Source: Pseudofabraea citricarpa
Taxonomy: Eukaryota; Ascomycota; Leotiomycetes; Helotiales; Dermateaceae
Assembly (NCBI GenBank): GCA_029641185.1
Contig: JAPWGK010000001.1
Span: 3,732,501-3,796,500, forward strand
DNA length: 64,000 bases
Reading direction: 5' to 3'
A program made the translations under genes and the position numbers. The notes under the pieces were generated by a model that searched no databases, had not been told where the DNA came from, and was given only the letters and a program-made list of their open reading frames with translations. Below are positions 1-11,821 of this stretch, piece by piece (within the stretch, counting starts at the first letter, position 1; the number at the start of each line of letters is the position of its first letter).

Positions 1-580
1 ACGTCGGCACCCTTTTTTTCCTGCTTTTACTGTTGCTGTTGTTTTTGCTCTTCCTTCCCGACTACGACTCTGCTCAACTCCCGAATGTACCTCTACCATC
101 TCCCGCTTACCATCTCCCATCTCCCATCTCCCATCTGCCATCTGCCTGCCATCTCATCGTACATGTACAGTATGAAACCCCCCAGATCCCAAACCTTAAA
201 TGGCTCAACTACTACTACCACTACTGCCTACTACCTGGTACTACTACTGCTAATATACATAGATGCTCAAACTTCCCTCCCTTCCTGTCTCGTTCGTTGA
301 GTCTCAACATGCTCATCCCATTCCCCATCCCGGTCTTAAGTATATCATATCATATCATAAGATATCACAACAAAATCCCATCCCATCTTTTTCTTTTTTT
401 CTTTCTGATCTCATGGAAACTCACGCCCGCTACTACCACGTTTGATAGATACATGGAACATGGAACATACAAGACACAGAGAGATCTAGAACTCGGCTTC
501 GGTCGATCGGTATTATTTTATAGAGTAGTTACAGTATAATACCTACCGTGCCGATGGCTAGAAAAGGCTAATTAATATCT

Positions 581-671
581 ACGGTACGGTAGGGTAGGGT
601 AGGATACCCAAGAGAAAACCAAAACTCCTCAGATAGATTACCCTATACCCTACCCTATACCCTCCCTACCC
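581..671. repeat. Inverted GGTAGGG / TACCC tract
   Basis: Several GGTAGGG units at 587-605 are followed, after a spacer of about 33 nt, by TACCCTA-type units at 639-671 in the opposite sense. The arms could pair as an imperfect hairpin, and the G-rich strand has several GGG runs. The units are not the canonical TTAGGG telomere repeat. Function is unknown. Confidence 0.7.
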
Positions 672-1366
672 AAGGGGTTTGAGGTTTGGAGTTTGGGATT
701 TGGAGTAATCCAGACTCAGACCTAGAAATTAAGCGCTTCGTGAATTTTCCGATATGGGACATGGATGGATGGATGGATGGAAGCTTGACTTGTTATATTA
801 GTGTTGGTTACTGTAACGTGTTGGTGATGGTGTTGGTGATGAGGTGATGTAATCGTAATATGGTTCGGCTTGGTTTGGTTTAGTATGGTATCCGTAAGGT
901 ATGTCATCGTTTTTATCTATTTATTTATGGATTGTTAGGAAAGGAAGAAAAGGAAGAGGGAGAGAGAGAGAGAGGAGAAGGTAGTGAGAGTCTCTTTCTT
1001 TCTTCTTTAGCTTTGCTCGACTCTCTTCTCTTTGAGGGAGGGAGGGAATATAAAACCATATACATATCGTGATCTCGATCTCTTCTTATCTTATCTACCT
1101 ACTACATCTTTAAAGATGCTATTCTTTTGGTAGGTGTTTCTCGACTCTCCCTTATCTCTCTTTCCTTGCTTGGTTTGTGAGTTTTTTGAATCGCGTACTC
1201 AAGTAAGTCTATCTTTTTTTTTCTTTCTCTTCTCTCTTCACCTTTATTCTGTTTTATTCATTCAGCTACGCGCGAGACCAAAACAACTCAAACCAGGTTC
1301 GGCTCGGCTCAGCCTTTTGCCGTCGTGCTTGACATCTCTGGCAAGTCATCGCACTCACTCACTCCT

Positions 1367-1726
1367 GCTTCACGAATCCTCCGAATGCAGAGCCTTTTTT
1401 CTTTTCTTTTCTTTTCTTTTCTTTTTTTGCTAGGTCCGCTCATCTCTCGCCAATCTATTCCGTTCCGTTCTGTTCTGTCCTGCGTTTTGAAACAAACCAA
1501 CCCCAACCCCCTACCCCCTACCCCCAACCTCAGGCGTAACCTCGGATCAACCGTTCCTTATATACCTACCATTTCTAGTTCATCGCCCATCGCTCCCTCT
1601 TTGCTTCATGCTTCATGAATTCTCCGGATGTTCCCATGTCCCGTTTGGTTTGTCATGGTTTCGGTCTGTGTTGTTCGTCCGTCTCGTTAGTCTCGTCTCG
1701 TCTCGTTATGCTTCATGAATTCTCCG
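1367..1726 (+). repeat. Three-copy short direct repeat (GCTTCATGAATTCTCCG)
   Basis: A 19-mer, ATGCTTCATGAATTCTCCG, occurs identically at 1608-1626 and 1708-1726, exactly 100 bp apart. A diverged copy lies near 1368-1386 (GCTTCACGAATCCTCCG). All three are on the same strand within 360 bp and not inside a recognisable gene. They could be remnants of a local duplication or a clustered protein-binding site. Confidence 0.7.
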
Positions 1727-3231
1727 ACCTTCTGGGGGTCGGTCGGTCGTTCGGTCGTATCGCTACTTCTGGAGTGGTTATTCATGCGGATTTTTTTTTT
1801 TTGTGTATGGGAAGGGGGGAAGAAGAAAGAAGAGAGACCGAGGTGTTTTGATATGGGAGGGGGGAGGGTGGAGGAGAGAGGAGAGTGAGAGAAGAGCATG
1901 AGTTCCCTTCTACTTTCTCTTTTTTACTTCTTTCTTCCTCTTTCTCTCGGAGGGGGGAGGTTTACGAGGTTTGGAAAACAGAGGTATCCAATCTAAACAG
2001 TACAGTTTGATGAACCGAAGAATGAATAGAGACATGTAATCCTAAAAAATGCCGTTTTGTGAATCGAGGCGTAAATCAACACCAGGAGAGAACGACGTGA
2101 TTCTAGAAAGACCAAAAAAATCTCTCTCAAGTAGCTCATGTACTGCTCATGTACTGCTTCATCTGTTTCTCTCCTCTGCTCGTTGCCCTTTCCTTCCTTT
2201 CAGTCTATCGCCTTGAAGGTATCTCTAAGAACTAAGGGTTCTTGAATCTATATACTATATTGTCTCATACCACACTAAGCTCTCCATCTACATAGCCGTA
2301 ACGATGACTACATATGATAAAATTCAATCCCTTCGTCTACTTCCTTTTCTCTTTCCTCTCTTTTTATACACAACTCTGGAGTTAAATTTCGATATAAGAC
2401 AAGGGAAGATAAAAAATAGAGTAGAATAGAGTAAGAGGATCCTAATATGATAGTACGTGTGCAGGTACACGGAGCTGATTAGCCTGCGAGGAAATAAGCC
2501 ATCGATCTCGACATCTTTCTCCCCCCTTCTCGTGTTTCCTTCTTCCTTCTTATAGGGGGTTGAATGAGGAAGAGGGGGTTGATACACTAGGTACCTGGAC
2601 TGGAGTTTCTTAAATCAACTTTAATCCGGGATCGCAAAAGCCTCGAGGTAAACTGCTTCGTTTCCTACGTTATATCAAGATAGCGGATATATACATAGGT
2701 ATCGATCTGGTGCATCTAAAAAATCATAGTGGAACAAAAAAGAAACAGCACCCTCAAGCCCACAACAAAATACGACATCTACAGTCACAAACCAGTAATT
2801 AGCCATAATCAGAGTAACAAAGTGCAAAAGCATCGAAGCATTATTCCTCATCATCTAGCTAATTTAAGGCAACCACCGTGAAAAGCCACTTTTAAATTCC
2901 CTTTTTGTCGGGGTGACAGGTCCCCAGAAGATGTCATGCTTGAATGCTTCCTTGCGTGCATACCTACTCAGCACGGCTGCATTCATCAATGCATTCCTGT
3001 CTGTAATATACAAATCCCATAGTACGTACAACTTTGATATGACGACCCTCCACCCAGCCCACTTCACTATACCTTCCCACGAACGCACGCCCCGAGCTCC
3101 CCTTAAGGAGAAATGTAACGCGATGCAATTTTTCACTATCCTCTTTATTTGCAATTATCTGTCCAAGGAAGACAGTCTGGTCTGGCTTGAACAGTTCGTT
3201 TCCAAAGCAATCCAGCTCAGCAAGTCATTGA

Positions 3232-6200
3232 TCATTCGTCATCCGAATCAGCCATGGGAGTATCAGCAGTTTCTCCATTGGCCGTGGCAGGCGAGTCTTC
3301 AGCAGCTTTTGCTGGCACAACCTCGTCCTCATCTTCGTCCTCGTCATCTGAGGCGATTCTTCTCGTTCTGTTACTTCTCTTGACAGGTGCTGCAACTTCC
3401 TCGTCACTAACAGCATCCTCATCATCGACTTCCATTGCCGCAGCATCATTGGTATCCGTCTCCATCTCTCTAGCTGCATCGGCTGCTCCGTTGTCGTTTT
3501 CACTGTCGCTCTCGACAACGATTTCGCTGCTCTTGAACTTGCCACTTTTCTCTGGTGCTGCAGACTTCTTGGCCAATCTTCTCTTCTTCTTTGGCTTCTC
3601 GTCGTCGCTATCAGCACCGCTTCCCTTGCTCTTGGCACGGCTCTTCCTCTTCGGTTCAGCGCCGCTCTCTTCGTCGTCTGTTGCATCACCTTCCTTCTTC
3701 TTGCGCTTACCGCCGGCTCTCGGCTTCTTCTTTCTCTTCATGCGCTCACCTGTTTCGCTATCAGTCGTGTATTCCAGAGCTTCTCGCGCTCTGTCCTCTT
3801 CGGCTCTGAGATCTGCAAGTTGGCGATCTTTCTCGGCGATTTCTTGTCTCTCTCTGGCAATCTTTAACTTCCGCTCGCGCTCTGCTTCTTCGGCTGCGAG
3901 TCTTGCGTCCTCTCTTCGCTTGAGTTCTGCTTGACGTTGTTCTTTTGCCGCATTCAATCGCTCAGCATTCTTCTCCTCATACTCTTTCTGAGCTTGGATA
4001 GCACGTTCAAGTTGACGACGCATGGTATTTCTTGCCATGTTCGCTCTCTGCTCAATATCGTGCTTGGGATACGGTGTTTGTGGGTGTTGAGCAATCTCAT
4101 CCAAAGACTTGATTGCTGCGTCGAGACCAGCAGCCGCAGCTTGTACCTCTACTAGTGTGCGCTGTCCTTCGGGCATTCCGTACACTGTAGTTGCAAGCTG
4201 AATTTGAACAAAAGCGACGTTGAACTTGAAATGGATCTGCTCAGGGGCGATTTCGAGGGTCTAAAGAGTTAGTACATGGAGAATAAGAGCTTAGAGTATG
4301 TAGCTACCTTCTGAGAGTAGTCGAGAGCATTCTTGAATGCCTGTAAACTCTTCTCCGCACGACCTTTCGATAACCATGTTCTACCCAGGCAAGCCAGTAT
4401 TTGTGCATCGTGAGATCGATCCTTGGAAAGAGCTAGTTCGTAGTGCTCAATGGCTTTGGAATACTGTCGCAGCTCTGCAAAGATGTGGCCGAGATTGACA
4501 AATACACTGGGATCTTTGACAGTCTCCCTAACTTTAATGAAGATGGTCAAAGCAGTCTTGAAATCTTTCTTATCTTCGACGAGGGCGATGGCAATACCTT
4601 GAGCAGCATAGGCATTCTTTGGATCCAGTTGTAAAGCCTTGTCGAAGAATTCAACAGCCTTGATGTACATGTTGCTGCGTTTTTGCTTGTCTTGTTCGGT
4701 ATCGCGTCGCATCTCTCGAGCTGTCATCAGGTAGAGATTACCCATGCCAATCAAAGCATAACGATCGTGCTTCTCGTAGTTTTGAAGTGTGTGTTTGTAG
4801 TGCCGTAACTCGGGATCCTCAGCGATATTTCCAGCACGTTTTCGCGAGTGAACTTTGCCCAAGTACCATCCATACAATGCGCGGACTTCCAGATCAGCAG
4901 AAGAGTCTTTGTAGAGCTCAGATATCGCTCTTGGGCCCTCTTCAGTTGGACTTTGGCGAAGAGCAATGTATGCAAGACGTGTTCTTGCGTCTGTATAATC
5001 GCTATGACGACCGAGTAAACCTTCATATACTGTAGATGCCTCGTCAAGAAGACCACTGGCTTCGTAGGTTCGGCCAAGATTGTAGCTGATGGTGGTAACA
5101 AGTGCGTCACTGTCCATGTCTTCCTGCTTCTCGCCAACCTTGACACAGGCGCTCAGAGCAGATTGGAACATCTCACGGGCGAGGTCGAATTTCTCTCCTT
5201 GATAATAGAAGCATCCCATGTTGTTGAGAAGTTGCGGTGGAAGATTTTCGCGCAAGCTATTCCTGAAGGCTGTCTCCTCCTCCGGATCTCTTGGACGCTC
5301 TTCTTCGGGGATCTGGTCAAGCTCAAGCTGCTCGACTTGCTGTAGACATTGAAGACTCTTCTCTGGTTGATCAACTTCGTACAGCCGCGCAAGATTGAGA
5401 AGAACCGAGGCATCTGGAGTCAAGTTCTTTTTGGTGTCTTTCCAAGCATTCCGCACAGACTCCAAGAAGCCAATTGCCTTCTTGAATTCGGTAGTCTTGT
5501 CTTCCTTAACACCACTCTGTTGACTGGAGAATACTTCTTCGGCATATAATGTCCCCAACAAAGTCATGGCTTCGGTGTTCTTAGAATGCTGAATGATCTT
5601 CTCCAACCTTAGCTTTGCTTCCCCAAAGTCGTTTTTCAACACAGAGAGTTGAGCAGCTCCGAACTTTGCAGGCAGATATCCACGATCCGTACCACCTCTC
5701 GCTTCGTCCGCACGTCGGTAGTAGTCGTTTGCAAGCTCATATTCGTCGCTGTAGTGCTCTTTTCGCGCCAACAAATACCAACCATCGCTGGCAATAGCAT
5801 TGACGTCGGTATATTGAATGGCTTTCCGGGCCAGTGTCTCAACATTAGGGAGGGACTTTCGCGAGAGGAAGTAACCAGCAAATGTCGCGCAAGTTAGGGG
5901 GAGATCCTTGTCTGCCTTGAAGGCCTTCTGGGTATATTCCGTCATGGCCTTCTTGTAAAGTCTAATGAATTCGGGTCCATTGGTTGGTACATGCGCGCTG
6001 GCATCGAGGTAGAAGAGACCAAGGAGAATGTTCGCAATTTTGGAATCGGGATTAATCTCCAAAGCTCTCTCCCACGCTGTCTTCGCATCTTCCTTGAAAC
6101 CAAGCTGCCAGAAACAAGCGCCAATTCCAATCCTTGGATCCGGATCCACTAAATCTGGCATTTTGTGTAAAGCTTCCTGATAACCCTCCAGCGCGTCTGC

Positions 6201-6920
6201 ATATTTTCCTAATGAGAAAAGAGTTCTCGATTTGCCCAACACAGCCATCATATTCCGTCCCTGTGAGACTCGTATAGCGTCCTTGAAAGACTTGAGCGCC
6301 GCTTGTAGGATCTCTTGTTTCTCGGGGTCGATTGTGTTCAAGTTCGCGGACTTGGATGGAGGCTGTAAGGAGGCTTTGAGGAGTTGGAGGACACCGCGTG
6401 CAAGGAATAGGGGTGGGAAGGCTGGGTTGATCCGTAGAGCTTCGTTCAAAGTCGACGTCGACATTTGTAAATAGTACTCCTTCGTCTTTGCTTCAGATGC
6501 CAATGCGCCTTCGGGCGCAACACGTGGAGCTTCTCTGCTCTTCCAAAGGTACAGCCAGCACAGGCAACTGAGCATACTGAGCTTCTCCTTCTGGCCGCCT
6601 TTCATAGCCTGCTGCCCTTTAAGGAGCATCTCAATGGCATGGTCAGCCTTTTTCTGCTTTGCGTAGGCAAGTGACACCGTCATCCAGTATGTGCGCGCAG
6701 CGCCTTCATTCTCAAGGAGCGTACATAGCTCAGTGGGATCGTCCAGGAGATCCTCAAGATCAATTTCGACAGCTTGATCATCGTCGTCTCCTTGCACAGG
6801 AATGTCGATAGCTGAGGGTATGTCCGAGAATCGTTTGCTAACCATCCTTTCACCACCAGATGCAACTCCGTTCAAGCCATTCGCGCCGCCGTTGACATTT
6901 CCATTCCGTGCAGCCGCCAT
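3232..6920 (-). CDS. CTR9: RNA polymerase II-associated Paf1 complex subunit CTR9 (TPR protein)
   Basis: Two exons: 6920-4308 and 4260-3232, joined in phase 0 across a 47-nt intron (GTAGCT...CTAAC...TTTAG), giving about 1213 aa. The start is the ATG at 6918-6920 (MAAARNGN); the open frame extends further upstream only with non-ATG codons. The first 900 or so residues are serial tetratricopeptide repeats, for example the WYLLARK, NMGCFYYQG and NLGHIF blocks. The C-terminal third is a charged helix rich in K, R and E, then acidic and lysine-rich low-complexity sequence ending DSDDE. This order (TPR superhelix, charged tail) and the length match fungal CTR9, the scaffold of the Paf1 complex in the nucleus. 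That complex assists Pol II elongation and histone H2B ubiquitination and H3K4/K36 methylation. The family assignment is very secure. Confidence 0.96.
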
Positions 6921-7822
6921 TGTAATCGTATCGGTATTCGTTGGTGGTGTATGGAGCTTCGCAGACCACAAGCTGCGGTGGTAGTTGGAGGAAGGCCAGT
7001 TGAGCGCGTTGCGACGCGGAGTGTTGAAAGAGCTGAATTGAGCCCTTAATAGTGATGGATCATCTGCAGCGATTAAGATGTTTATAGATAAACAACAGGG
7101 AGTAGAGCAAGTGCTGGGATGTCCAAGTGAATGTGTGAGGCTCCAATCGCGGAACCCTCCAAACTTGTCTTTCGCGCTAGCTCAGCGCTAACCTGATTCG
7201 TTTTGGCAACACCACGCTATAGCATCACGATGCTTGGTGTCTATTTCTGCTTCTATCCAATTAGAATAGGCAATGGCTTTAGATTGAGCTCATGACCACC
7301 GTGTTGAAGCAGGATATATAATCCTTTTTGTTGGCGCTTGGAGCATCACATTCTGTAGAGGTTCGCAGACTCTATTACCAGTTAGCCACCGAACTTTCCA
7401 CAAGCCTTCGCTTAATCCTAAGTTATAAATGTCTGCTAGAACGACATAAATTAGAAACCACAGAGAACTGCATAACCTCTCGAGTAGCATCAAAGGCAGA
7501 CATTGTTCAATAGCCATAAAAAAAAGATGTGATCACCACAAGCAACATTATGATTTACACGTGAACGACAAAAGGAAGGTTTTACCCATTGTATCTCGGT
7601 CAGGTTTCTAAGAAGATAGCGACAATAAGTCACAAAGTCGTCGAGTCGTAGCCTCTCTTCAGAGTTTAGAATTCTATCTTCACCGCAATAATCTCACACC
7701 CAACCTGATTTCATGTGATGGGTGGAGAAACAGTGAAAAGCAACAATGGTCTGCTTGGACCTGCTTTTCCTCAGGTGTAGTTTGAAGAGTTGTAACTGGG
7801 AACCTGTTAAAGCTATCCCATC
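6921..7822. other. Divergent intergenic region, CTR9 / coiled-coil gene
   Basis: About 900 bp lie between the start of CTR9 on the minus strand and the small coiled-coil gene on the plus strand. No RNA gene or repeat is evident. It must hold both promoters, but I see no convincing TATA element close to either start. Confidence 0.5.
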
Positions 7823-8269
7823 ATGAGTCTGTGAGTATAAATGCACTATCACCGAGAGCATGTAACATTTATGCTAACCAAATATCCAATTCTCAGCACC
7901 CTAGCAAATACGAAAGACACGATCACCAGGGCTAAAACCACATCTGAAGCCGAACTTGCTCCGTTGGTTTGTGATATCCAGTGGATGAAATGCCTAGGTA
8001 CCACACAACAGCAACTTTTCGAAGAAATCCTGAAAGACTTCAAGGATATCAAAGATGAGCAGGCAGAGCTGAAGAAGGACAACCAGGAATTAAAAGAGGA
8101 GAACGTGAGGCTGAGAGCTCAGGTAGGGAAGCTGATTGTGCTCATGAACGGAACGAGGAACGAGGCTTATGAAAGGGACGCCGAGACAAGAGATGATTTG
8201 ATGGATACTGTGAAGGTAATGCAAGCTGGGTTCTCAGAGGTGTTTGAGAGATTGAAGGTGCATAAGTGA
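7823..8269 (+). CDS. Small coiled-coil protein of unknown function
   Basis: Model: an 8-nt first coding exon (7823-7830, ATGAGTCT), a 66-nt intron 7831-7896 (GTGAGT ... GCTAAC ... CTCAG), and exon 2 7897-8269. This gives 126 aa beginning MSLTLANTK. Residues 45-90 form a heptad-like coiled coil (EEILKDFKDIKDEQAELKK and following), and a second charged helix follows to the C-terminus. No signal peptide, membrane segment or catalytic motif is visible. The intron model is preferred because it supplies a clean start codon and classic splice and branch signals. A start inside the intron at 7841 in the same frame is the alternative. I do not recognise a family; coiled-coil proteins of this size are often structural or adaptor proteins, but that is a guess. 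Confidence 0.65.
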
Positions 8270-8529
8270 AGCTATTCCCGGGGGTTAGGTTGGCATGGCT
8301 GGTGCGGAGCGGCTAACGGAGCGGGTCACCGTATCAAGACCACTTGCATGCTTCTATAGCATTCCTCTTGGTATCCCAACAACATAACACAATGCAATAG
8401 GCTCCGGAAGACAACTGCTTGATATATGACCTCAATTTGTCGCTCATCATCTACGCCGACGTGTGGTTGTGGTCTTTTTGACACCCCATCGAATGCTGAC
8501 AAGCCCTCAACATCTCACCCTGACCCATC

Positions 8530-9688
8530 ATGCTTCCACAGATCTCGATAGCCCCGATCTCGACACAGCCAGATGCGTCATACCATCTCGTTTTCTTCAT
8601 TACTGGGAATCCAGGTCTCATCCATTACTATGATACTTTCCTCTCTACTCTCCATAACCGTCTTTCTGACACTTCGGGGTCTTCACACACCTTTCACATC
8701 TATGGTCAGAATCTAGCTGGCTTTGCTGATGACATCGACGAAACCCCTTCGGGACAGAGCCTTTTCACATTGGACGAGCAAATCAAGATCTTGTTTGAGG
8801 CTGTGAAGAGCAAACGAATTCCAGCAGGAACCCGAGCATCACAGCCTTACGATAGTATCATCCTGATTGGTCATTCTGTAGGCTCCTATATCCTCCTCGA
8901 GATACTCTCTCGTATGCGTCAGTCTTCCAGTACAGCTCTTAACATCAAAGCCGGCATCTTGCTCTTTCCAACCGTTACACATATTGCTAAGAGTCCTAGC
9001 GGGCTCAAAATCAGTACTTTATTCCGCATCCCTGACTTCCCAAGGAGAGCCACTGCACTGGCCAAGTTCTTTCTATGGCCTTTCCCGAGGTTAATTCTGA
9101 GCTGGACGGTTGGCATGGTGGCCCGGATGCCGAAAGGTGCGGCCGGGGTCACAACGGATTTTCTAACGAGTCGGATGGGAATACACCAAGCTTTGTGCGT
9201 CATATCTGATATCATATATCCATCATAGGACCCTGAATAACTTGCTGAACGGAACTCACAGACATCTCGCAAGATTCGAAATGGAACAGATTACAGAGGA
9301 TAAATGGGACGAAGACATCTGGGGTGTTGAACATACAGATGAGGCTTCTAATTCTAAGGTCCCGAAGCTCATCTTTTATTTCGGCGAGAACGTAAGAGTA
9401 GGATCTGAATGGTATAAGTTTTAGCTAAGTTTGAACAGGACCATTGGGTAGCCGATCACACGAGAGATGAATTGATTGCTGCAAGAGGTCAGGGAGGAGA
9501 CAAAATCTCGAGGCCTATCATGCTGATAGATCAAGATGGGGTTGATCATGGATTCTGTATCCGTAAGTTAGGCCAACCTGAAATTATGCAATGTGGGCTG
9601 ACTTTCATCAGGGCATAGTGAAAGTATTGCTGAAAAGGTACATGTATGGATAGAGGATGTTATCGAAAATTCAAGCGATTGTCGCTAG
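8530..9688 (+). CDS. Lipid droplet-associated hydrolase (LDAH family alpha/beta hydrolase)
   Basis: Four exons: 8530-9194, 9262-9391, 9439-9562 and 9612-9688, about 331 aa, all with GT-AG introns of 47-67 nt. The N-terminus carries the oxyanion-hole motif GNPG (residues 26-29) followed by HYYDTF, typical of the LDAH/UPF0554 family. The nucleophile elbow is GHSVG with Ser116. The last exons supply an acidic segment (IDQDGVDHGFC) with the expected catalytic Asp and His. Family knowledge: LDAH proteins sit on lipid droplets and are proposed serine hydrolases of sterol or glycerol esters, but their substrates are uncertain. The gene lies about 0.9 kb from a cutinase and 4 kb from a promethin-domain gene, also linked to lipid droplets. 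Confident family call; substrate not predictable. Confidence 0.9.
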
Positions 9689-9888
9689 CACACTACCTGT
9701 CGGGCGGTTCTCCGTGGTGGACTTATGCATTATTCCAGATTTCTACCAGTACTTGTCATTCCAGTGATTGACACGACGCCAAGAAGGCAGTCAAAATAGA
9801 GTAGACTTCCATAATCTAGATCAACCAATCGATGTTCCGATTACCGAATCACAGTAACGAAGTTTTCCATCTGAAGTTTGATCGCCCT

Positions 9889-9900
9889 TGGTGCCTCGGC
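9889..9900 (+). promoter_or_regulatory. CCTCGG-type site, distal, upstream of cutinase
   Basis: The 12-mer TGGTGCCTCGGC sits about 650 bp upstream of the cutinase ATG. Its CCTCGG core is the known binding core of the fatty-acid-responsive Zn2Cys6 regulators FarA/FarB of Aspergillus and CTF1 of Fusarium. The same 12-mer recurs closer to the gene at 10327. Binding itself is inferred. Confidence 0.5.
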
Positions 9901-10326
9901 AGTCAGTATCTTACCAGTTTACATCCAGTTCCAGGGCCCAACATCCAAAGTTGAAAGATTGTTCTGAAACATTTGCTGCGTGGCTTTCGTCCCTCGCTAA
10001 AGAAGATTCTTGCTCTTGATACTCCATTTACCAATCGTTGGCTTTTCAGTAAAAGTTGAGACGAAAGGGTGCCAATCGCATGAGACAGAATTAAGCGATG
10101 AGCACAGCTCGCAAGAACTTGAAAAATATTAGCTTCATGATGGCTTGATCGGCGAAGGCCTTTCAACAAGCCAATCGTATCTCCCCTCGTCGCCACACTT
10201 TACATCACCGACTTAGGCCAGTGCTTTTCGGCTGTGCTGCACCGATTCTTGTCATCTCAACCATGTCTTTGAGGGACAGGAGCTTCAAAGCTGTCTAGGA
10301 GGTCAGGGTTCGAAAGCAATTTTGCA

Positions 10327-10338
10327 TGGTGCCTCGGC
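10327..10338 (+). promoter_or_regulatory. CCTCGG-type site, proximal, upstream of cutinase
   Basis: This is a second identical copy of TGGTGCCTCGGC, core at 10332-10337, about 214 bp before the cutinase start codon and 80 bp before the TATA-like element. The identity of the flanks as well as the core supports a functional pair rather than chance. Confidence 0.55.
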
Positions 10339-10414
10339 GACTCGGCATGACGAGCTTTCCAGAACTCTACGTCAGTCAGCTGTGTAGAGAAACGAATACG
10401 ATTTCGAAGCTCAA

Positions 10415-10422
10415 GTATATAG
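10415..10422 (+). promoter_or_regulatory. TATA-like element of the cutinase gene
   Basis: GTATATAG lies about 125 bp upstream of the cutinase ATG at 10546, a normal distance for a regulated fungal promoter. It is followed by an A/C-rich leader including several CAA and ACAAC motifs, typical of fungal 5' untranslated regions. Confidence 0.5.
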
Positions 10423-10545
10423 CAGGCAGAAGCAGCTCTTAGAAATCCTCATCTTAACAAACGACAACAGCTCAATACATCCATTACCTGATCAAGCATC
10501 TTTTATATGTGCATAATCATAGTCAAGTTTGCAACCGCCGCCATC

Positions 10546-11388
10546 ATGTTGACTGCCTATACCGTCCTCTTAGCAACCTTGCTTCCAATTGCACTATCAA
10601 GTCCGGTGCCAGCTCCAGCTCCAATGCCACAGAGACTCCCCATGGCTACAGCGGACAGCAATCTCACTGCTGAATCTCAACTCACTGCGTCGCTTGCCAC
10701 ATCCAACCTTACAGCACAGCCAGAAGCTGTACAAGACACATCCAAGAAGGGCGGATGCTCCGATATGATCCTAGTCTTTGCACGAGGCACGACTGAGCTT
10801 GCTCCTATCGGCTCTCTCACCGGCCCACCATTCGTTACCGCGCTACAGAAAGAACTCGGCAGCGCTTCGCTCGATGTTCAAGGCGTGCCCTACCCAGCTG
10901 ATATCCCTGGCTTCTTGGCCGGTGGCTCGCCTTCTGGCAGTAAGACAATGTACGTCCCCCTAATCCTCTCTCAGCTCTTCATCCAGCTAATTTCCACTCG
11001 AGGGCCGACATGATCTCCACAGCTGTATCTTCCTGCCCGGACTCCAAGGTCGTCATGTCCGGCTACTCTCAAGGTGGTCAGCTAGTCCACAACGCCGCTA
11101 AGATCCTCCCTGCTGCCACTATGGCTAAAGTCTCTTCGGTCGTTATCTTCGGTGACCCAGGTAAGCTCCCTATTCTCGCTCTCGATGCATCACAGTAGCT
11201 AATTGGATGTAGATGATGGAGAAGATGTTGCCGGTATTGCCGATGCTCAGACAAAGGTTATCTGCCACCCTGGAGATAACATCTGCGATGGAGGTGCCCT
11301 TATTCTTACACCACATCTGACCTATTCTGTCAATGCTCCCGAAGCAGCTAAGTTTGCTGCTGCTTCTGCCGGTATCAACTCAGTTTAG
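10546..11388 (+). CDS. Secreted cutinase (carbohydrate esterase family 5)
   Basis: Three exons: 10546-10949, 11003-11160 and 11213-11388; introns of 53 and 52 nt; 245 aa. A hydrophobic signal peptide (MLTAYTVLLATLLPIALSS) is followed by a Pro/Ala then Thr/Asn-rich linker to about residue 68. The catalytic domain shows the family signatures: RGTTE (80-84), nucleophile elbow GYSQG with Ser157, GDNIC with Asp209, and PHLTY with His222. Cysteines 71/146 and 205/212 match the two cutinase disulfides. The enzyme hydrolyses ester bonds of plant cutin outside the cell. An upstream in-frame ATG at 10507 would add 13 residues before the signal peptide, so 10546 is preferred. Two CCTCGG-containing 12-mers upstream suggest induction by cutin monomers or fatty acids. 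Confidence 0.95.
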
Positions 11389-11821
11389 TCTGCTTTGTGG
11401 CTTGGAACTTCTGTGTTTCTAGATATGGGTAGTGAGGAATTGTACGATAGGTGATCAGTCATGAGAGGAAGAGGTATTAATTTGTACGAAAGGAATGATG
11501 ACGACGAAATGTCATGAGATACGATGTCATGTTTATGTTTCTCTTAGCATCAGCATTAGCGATGATGTTGGCGAGGCGGTGTCAAGCAAGTGGTGTCTCA
11601 GGAGTTTTGTATTTTATGTCTATATATGATATCTACCAATGCTGGAACGTCTTCTTTTTATAAACTCCTGAATACCAGGAAAAACCATGCCATTTCTTCT
11701 TCTCTACTCTTCTCTTTTCTCCCCTTCTCTCCTCTCCTATTTTTTTTCTCTTGTTTTCTTTTCTTTCTATACGCCCTTTAACACCCAATCACGGATATAG
11801 CAGCCAGACCATCCATCGTCA
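11389..11821. other. 3' region of cutinase, no other gene
   Basis: AT-rich and then C/T-rich DNA follows the cutinase stop codon. It contains no conserved frame and probably the 3' untranslated regions of the cutinase and of the small minus-strand gene. Confidence 0.5.

Larger units (their letters stand above)
1..3231. other. Intergenic region without supported gene
   Basis: No open frame here looks like a conserved protein. The DNA is rich in C/T tracts (for example around 1200-1260 and 1385-1430), AG tracts (950-985) and short tandem motifs such as GGAT around 760-780. Such composition is common in long promoters and 5' leaders of fungal regulatory genes, so it may belong to a gene left of the window, but no start codon or splice site supports this. 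The last part (about 2860-3231) lies just downstream of the CTR9 stop codon and probably includes its 3' untranslated region. Two local repeat structures are listed separately. Confidence 0.6.

Noticed and set aside
581..671. Telomeric repeat at the left end
   Set aside because: The unit is GGTAGGG/TACCC-like, not TTAGGG, and it appears in both orientations inside the sequence, so the window does not begin at a chromosome end.
3254..3934. 226-codon Ser-rich plus-strand frame
   Set aside because: It is the antisense shadow of the charged C-terminus of CTR9; its Ser/Leu runs come from Lys/Glu codons on the other strand.
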